The position numbers and the translations under genes were made by a program. Below are positions 33,858-38,178 of a stretch of DNA of 38,178 nucleotides, in pieces (positions within the stretch are counted from its first letter, which is position 1; each line of letters opens with the position of its first letter). Source of the stretch: Candidatus Poribacteria bacterium (GTDB taxonomy: Bacteria; Poribacteria; WGA-4E; WGA-3G); assembly GCA_009841255.1 (NCBI GenBank), contig VXMD01000039.1:1-38178 (forward strand), written 5' to 3'. The notes under the pieces are model-generated. The model did no database searches. It was not told where the DNA came from and worked only from the letters and a program-made list of their open reading frames with translations.

Positions 33858-34181
33858 GCGTTGCCAAAAACATTAGCCAATAACTTGTGATATTGACTCA
33901 TTAACGTCAGTTTGATAAAAGTGGGATGTCGGGTTTCGCTACCGCTATTTAGGCGAAAAGCACTTTGAAAAATAGCATATTTGTCCAACGTGTCCAGTTT
34001 TGAGTGTGTATCTACCGCTCTACCTGGGGGAAACACCCAAGTAAAAACACCTACAAATTTATTTTCAAGCTCACCTTAATAATGTTTTTTCCTTTGTCGC
34101 AGAGAGATTAGGGCATCCCCTCATTTTCTCATTGATATCGAGAAAGAAATATGCTTTACTGTAGACGAAAGGAGATATCCA
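33858..34181. other. Intergenic region between the ATPase gene and the broken coiled-coil gene
   Basis: About 320 bases. It holds a GAAACACCCAAGTAAAAACA sequence also seen, slightly changed, near 5759, and a plausible plus-strand promoter at 34132-34160. No RNA gene is seen. Confidence 0.5.
34132..34160 (+). promoter_or_regulatory. Possible promoter for the broken coiled-coil gene
   Basis: TTGATA (34132-34137), a 17-nt spacer, and TTTACT (34155-34160). The ATG at 34182 has AAAGGAG upstream. Confidence 0.4.
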
Positions 34182-34602
34182 ATGAAAACTCTCATTTTTG
34201 CTCAATATTCTTTTGTGCGATAGCACTGCCGGCTTTTAGTGAATTGACAGATGCTGACCTCGATAAAATTCGTTTGATTGTCAAAGAAGAAATCAAGCCG
34301 CTCAAGGCTGATATTGAGACGCTAAAAATTACCGTTGCGCGTTTTGCAGGACGTATCACCGGCATTGAAGGGCGCATGACCGGTATGGAAGAGCGTTCAC
34401 CAGCGTTGAAGGGCGCTTCACCGGTGTTGAAAAACAAATTTCGCATGCAACAAACGTCACTTATGGGCTCATCGCTCTCATTGTAGTCGCCATCGGCATC
34501 CCTGCGTGGCGAGGTAAGAGAAACCGGGAACACGAACGTAAAATTGACGAACTCACACGAGAGATAGAAACGTTAAAGGAAAATTATGGTAAGAGGCACT
34601 AA
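34182..34602 (+). pseudogene. Exported coiled-coil membrane protein, split by two frameshifts
   Basis: Three consecutive frames together read as one protein: MKTLIFA, then IFFCAIALPAFSELTDAD through MTGMEER, then VEKQISHATNVTYGLIALIV through ENYGKRH. A signal peptide, a coiled coil with a 7-residue repeat (RITGIEG, RMTGMEE), a membrane segment and a charged tail are all recognisable. Each frame change is cured by restoring one base, near 34203-34206 and near 34393-34397. The third frame runs to TAA at 34600-34602. The gene has a good Shine-Dalgarno. It is either a recent pseudogene or carries two assembly errors. Confidence 0.75.
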
Positions 34603-34716
34603 TCCCCGAATTAAAGCGAATCTTAAGAGCCGAGTCAGGGTCAGGTCCTATAGAAACCACTTACATTCCAAAGAACCCTACTTTCAAACCGAGACTGCGA
34701 AAAAACGGAGGAATCA

Positions 34717-34971
34717 ATGATGGAACATCCAAATTGGACAGAAGCTGATTCGCGGAAATCCAATCAAATTTGGGCGGAATACCAAGATCAACATGACATC
34801 TCCGATCAAATTGGACAAACAGCCGGCATCGATCCAAAAAGCGGTAAGATTTGGTTCGGCGATTCCATTTCAGCGATCGTAGAAAATCGACGCGCTGAAG
34901 GAATGACTTCTCCCCTTTTCTTTCAACTCGTCGGCTTTAAAGCCTATTTTCGGAAGGGTGGGCATCAATGA
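34717..34971 (+). CDS. Small acidic/polar protein of unknown function beside the RM gene
   Basis: 84 aa. It reads WAEYQDQHDISDQIGQTAGI, then PKSGKIWFGDS, then TSPLFFQLVGFKAYFRKGG. The pattern loosely recalls DUF5678-type small proteins, but I am not certain. GGAGG lies 5 nt before the first of two adjacent ATG codons, so the gene is well supported. It ends 18 nt before the nuclease-methyltransferase, so cotranscription is likely; a regulatory or antitoxin role is only a guess. Confidence 0.7.
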   Translation: MMEHPNWTEADSRKSNQIWAEYQDQHDISDQIGQTAGIDPKSGKIWFGDSISAIVENRRAEGMTSPLFFQLVGFKAYFRKGGHQ

Positions 34972-34989
34972 GATGGATGCTTAGAAACC

Positions 34990-37900
34990 ATGTCGAACCC
35001 CAACATCAAACCTACACACAAACCGATCAAAACCTATTACGCTGAGTTAGAAGAATACGAACGTCTCGGCGAGCGGAACGAAGGGACCGTCCGCGCCGCA
35101 TTCCAAGGTCTGCTCCAGCACTATTGCCACCAATCCAATCTCACGCTTCTCTGCGAAAAAACACACTATACACCCGAGAAAAGACGAGTAACGCCCGACG
35201 GCGAAATCGTCGACACCTTCAAATTGCCTTACGGCTACTGGGAGGCTAAGGACACACAGGACGACCTCCACGTTGAAGCCTCCAAAAAGTTTGCCGCAGG
35301 CTACCCATCAGAAAACATCGTTATCCAATCCCCCACGCACGCGCTCCTCTATCAACACGGGGAGTTGCAGCTGGACTTAGACATTACGGATCCGAGAAAC
35401 CTCGTCCGCGTGCTTCAGGGATTTTTTGCGTATCAGGAGGCGAACATCGCCGCATGGCATACCGCTGTCACCGAATTTAGGGAGACAGTGCCAGAACTCG
35501 GCGAAGAATTGGCAACCCTCATCGAAACGGAACGCCAAAACAACACGCGATTTCAGGAGGCGTTCACGAATTTCCACAAACAGTGCCAAGTTTCCATTAA
35601 TCCGAACCTCTCCATTGCCGCTGTAGAGGAGATGCTGATCCAGCATCTGTTGACCGAGCGTATCTTCCGCACTGTCTTCAACAACCGTGACTTCACACGC
35701 CGCAATATCATCGCACGCGAGATCGAGAACGTCATCGACGCGCTTACCTCACAGACGTTCGATAGGAACCAGTTCCTCCAAAGTTTAGACCCGTTCTACG
35801 TTGCCATCGAGCAGGCTGCGGCAACTATCAGGGATTTCTCACAGAAACAAGGATTCCTCAACACCGTCTACGAGCAGTTTTTTCAAGGCTTCTCGGTCAA
35901 GGTCGCAGACACGCACGGTATCGTCTACACACCGCAACCGATCGTCGATTTTATGGTGAAAAGCGTTGAACATATCCTCAATACCGAGTTTAACCGTTCC
36001 CTTTCGGACAGCGGTGTGAACATTATCGACCCGTTCGTTGGGACCGGTAACTTCATCGTCCGCATCATGCAAGCACTCGACCCTATCTCACTGGAACGCA
36101 AATACACCGCCGATCCGCCGGAACTCCAGTGCAACGAGGTGATGCTCCTACCCTATTATATCGCTAACCTCAACATAGAACATGAGTTCTATACGGCAAC
36201 AAACCGGTATATCCCCTACGAAGGTTTGTGCCTCGTGGATACCTTTGAGCTGGCAGAGGACCGGGAGCAGTTACAGCTGTTCACGCCTGACAATACCGCA
36301 CGCGTCGAGAAGCAGAAGGAATCCGAGATGTTCGTCGTTATCGGCAATCCGCCCTATAATGTCGGGCAAATTAACGAGAACGACAATAACAAAAACCGAG
36401 AGCATACGGCGATGGATAAGTCGATTAAGGACACGTATGCCAAAGATTCCAAAGCTACAAACAGAAACAAACTTTATGATCCTTACGTCAAGGCGATTCG
36501 ATGGGCGTTGGAGCGGATTGGCGAGGAAGGCGTTGTCGCTTTTGTAACGAACAACAGTTTTATTGAAGGTTTGGCGTTTGACGGCATGCGGAAACACCTC
36601 GCCACCGATTGCGATGCGATCTATATGTTGGATTTGGGTGGAAATGCACGGAAAGGGTTAAAGGTTTCCAATGCGAATGTGTTCGGAATTCGGGTAGGGG
36701 TGAGCATCAATCTGTTTGTAAAAAAGAAGGATAACACGTCTGAATCCGCGCGTATCTTTTACTACCGCACTGATGACCTGTGGAACAGGGAACAGAAATT
36801 CGACTTTTTGAATGAACGTGAACATGCAGGCGGTATTGTGTGGGAATCCATTCAGCCAGACGATCGACATACATGGCTTACAAAAGGACTCCACACCGAG
36901 TTTGATGACCTTATTCCCATGGGAACCAAAGCCGCAAAAGCACAAAAAGGTGAAGTAAGAGATGTAATTTTCAAAACCTATAGCAACGGTGTGAAAACGA
37001 ATCGGGATGCATGGACTTACAACTTCAATCGAAACGCACTGACTGAAAACATAAGCAGAATGATTCAAACTTATAACACCGAAGTTGCTCGCTGGGAACA
37101 GAGAATAGATCGAGAGGCTGCCCTTGACGATTTTGTGTTATCTGATGACACGAAAATTAAGTGGAGTAGAAATTTAAAGCGCGAATTAAGACGAAACAAA
37201 ATCGCTGAGTATGCTGAACACAAAGTTAGACCTTCCCTTTATCGTCCTTTCACAAAATCGTACTTATTTTTTGATACCATTATGAATAATGATGTCTCTC
37301 ACTTCCCTTCGATCTTTCCTATACCAGAGACAGAAACAGAAAATCGAGTGATATGGCTTAAGGTCGGAAGTGAGTGGTCAATGTTTGGATTGATGGTTAA
37401 CCAAATTCCTGATTTACTACCCCAAGGTGGTTCCCAATGTTTCCCCTTCTACATCTACAATGAGGACGGCACGAATCGCAGCGAAAACATCACCGATTGG
37501 GCATTAACAGCGTTTCAATCCCACTATCAAGACGACACCATCACCAAGTGGGACATTTTCCACTACACCTACGGACTCCTGCACCACCCTGATTATCGTG
37601 AGACATACGAGGCGAACCTTAAGCGTGATTTGCCACACATCCCGTTTGTCGAAGATTTCTGGGGATTTGCGAAGGCAGGGGCACGACTCGCAGAAATCCA
37701 CGTCAACTACGAATCGCAACCCGAATACGATGGACTCCAGTTTATCCAAAACCCAGACGCCCACCTCGATTGGCGTGTGGAGAAGATGAGACTCTCCAGA
37801 GACAAAACCTCGCTTATCTATAACGAATTCTTGACGCTATCGGAGATTCCATCGAGGACCTATGATTATCGACTCGGCACGCGCTCTGCATTGGAGTGGG

Positions 37901-38091
37901 TCGTGGACCAGTATCGTGTGAAAACGGACAAACGGAGCGGCATCGTCAATGACCCGAACCGTGCCGATGATCCGCAGTACATCGTCAAACTAATCGGTCA
38001 GGTCATCACCGTCAGTTTAGAGACATTGGACCTTGTTGAAAACTTGCCTGCCTTCGGGGTTAAAAACCCCTCCCACAAAAATAGTTTGTGA
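34990..38091 (+). CDS. Single-chain nuclease-methyltransferase, type ISP-like without a helicase motor
   Basis: 1033 aa. An N-terminal PD-(D/E)XK-like nuclease has Asp70/Asp75 and WEAK (Glu85, Lys87). A helical coupler follows (about 110-320). An N6-adenine methyltransferase has motif I DPFVGTGN (347-354) and motif IV NPPYN (453-457). The C-terminal third (FYIYNEDGT, TYGLLHHPDYRETYE, LPHIPFV) matches type ISP target-recognition domains. Type ISP enzymes carry a superfamily 2 helicase between nuclease and methylase; I find no Walker A here, so it resembles a type IIG form. One chain would both cut and protect host DNA. The ribosome site is weak. It lies downstream of the helicase-ATPase genes. 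Confidence 0.88.
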   Translation: MSNPNIKPTHKPIKTYYAELEEYERLGERNEGTVRAAFQGLLQHYCHQSNLTLLCEKTHYTPEKRRVTPDGEIVDTFKLPYGYWEAKDTQDDLHVEASKKFAAGYPSENIVIQSPTHALLYQHGELQLDLDITDPRNLVRVLQGFFAYQEANIAAWHTAVTEFRETVPELGEELATLIETERQNNTRFQEAFTNFHKQCQVSINPNLSIAAVEEMLIQHLLTERIFRTVFNNRDFTRRNIIAREIENVIDALTSQTFDRNQFLQSLDPFYVAIEQAAATIRDFSQKQGFLNTVYEQFFQGFSVKVADTHGIVYTPQPIVDFMVKSVEHILNTEFNRSLSDSGVNIIDPFVGTGNFIVRIMQALDPISLERKYTADPPELQCNEVMLLPYYIANLNIEHEFYTATNRYIPYEGLCLVDTFELAEDREQLQLFTPDNTARVEKQKESEMFVVIGNPPYNVGQINENDNNKNREHTAMDKSIKDTYAKDSKATNRNKLYDPYVKAIRWALERIGEEGVVAFVTNNSFIEGLAFDGMRKHLATDCDAIYMLDLGGNARKGLKVSNANVFGIRVGVSINLFVKKKDNTSESARIFYYRTDDLWNREQKFDFLNEREHAGGIVWESIQPDDRHTWLTKGLHTEFDDLIPMGTKAAKAQKGEVRDVIFKTYSNGVKTNRDAWTYNFNRNALTENISRMIQTYNTEVARWEQRIDREAALDDFVLSDDTKIKWSRNLKRELRRNKIAEYAEHKVRPSLYRPFTKSYLFFDTIMNNDVSHFPSIFPIPETETENRVIWLKVGSEWSMFGLMVNQIPDLLPQGGSQCFPFYIYNEDGTNRSENITDWALTAFQSHYQDDTITKWDIFHYTYGLLHHPDYRETYEANLKRDLPHIPFVEDFWGFAKAGARLAEIHVNYESQPEYDGLQFIQNPDAHLDWRVEKMRLSRDKTSLIYNEFLTLSEIPSRTYDYRLGTRSALEWVVDQYRVKTDKRSGIVNDPNRADDPQYIVKLIGQVITVSLETLDLVENLPAFGVKNPSHKNSL

Positions 38092-38178
38092 CAATTGAAT
38101 GGTTCTGGCATAAACACAAGGTCATTCAGTTTTCCGGTAGGAGAGAACTCCGAAAATGTTACACTTTCCGCCAAATTA
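38092..38178. other. Window end, intergenic
   Basis: 87 bases after the last gene. They hold GGTAGGAGAGAACTCCGAAA (38137-38156), a diverged copy of the GGGAA hairpin family. The right side is cut by the window. Confidence 0.4.

Noticed and set aside
25838-38091. Complete DISARM, BREX or Dpd system
   Set aside because: Only a RapA-like helicase and a methyltransferase match in type; no DrmA/B/C, PglZ, BrxC or 7-deazaguanine genes are present.

Overview
Organism and setting. The window looks like a chromosomal piece of an uncultured, environmental Gram-negative bacterium, most likely from the Poribacteria or a related group. This is inferred from gene content: a phytanoyl-CoA-type dioxygenase, an enolase-superfamily enzyme, a SUMF1-fold protein, a PorV-like outer membrane protein and an ELM1-type protein sit together. 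Many short hairpin repeats in the intergenic DNA also fit. No marker gene fixes the phylum, so the assignment is tentative.

Layout. 1-9.4 kb is mostly minus strand: a probable operon of a cyclase-family hydrolase, a CCA/poly(A) polymerase and a site-2 protease (84-2963); a secreted lamin-tail-domain protein with two microsatellites (3265-4515); then a series of a small lipoprotein, a DegT aminotransferase, a DCC-lipase-maturation-factor fusion and an inositol-monophosphatase-like enzyme (4925-9423). 9.5-12.4 kb holds a lipoprotein with a duplicated Cache-like domain, an ELM1-type protein and another lipoprotein. 12.6-15.4 kb is a small accessory pair: an Mrr-like restriction endonuclease and an AAA ATPase with a C-terminal PD-(D/E)XK nuclease. 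15.4-23.7 kb returns to metabolic, transport and envelope genes: enolase superfamily, dioxygenase, SUMF1 fold, PorV-like, MFS, LPG-synthase-TM and amidohydrolase. 23.7-25.8 kb has two small proteins and a three-SLBB polysaccharide export protein.

The likely undescribed system lies at 25.8-33.9 kb, with a restriction-modification gene next to it at 34.7-38.1 kb. Protein 1 (25838-26584) is built from two modules. Its N-terminal module recurs at the N-terminus of the SNF2/RapA-like helicase (27107-30184). Its C-terminal module, which ends in an Hfq/Sm-like sequence, recurs at the N-terminus of a sacsin-like GHKL ATPase with a four-cysteine tail (30228-33857). Protein 1 therefore joins, in one polypeptide, the head domains of the two large enzymes beside it. 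This suggests a three-part helicase/ATPase complex, plausibly anti-phage. Downstream are a broken coiled-coil gene, a small unknown protein and a single-chain nuclease-methyltransferase of the type ISP kind in which no helicase motor is visible.

Repeats. Several intergenic element families recur: a GGGAA-loop-TTCCC hairpin family (12.56, 16.73, 23.65 x3 and possibly 38.14 kb), a 243-bp MITE-like inverted repeat between the first two genes of the candidate system, a two-hairpin element at 21.7 kb, and a family seen at 1-92 and 19943-20099. Functional statements rest on motif reading alone; no database search was run.
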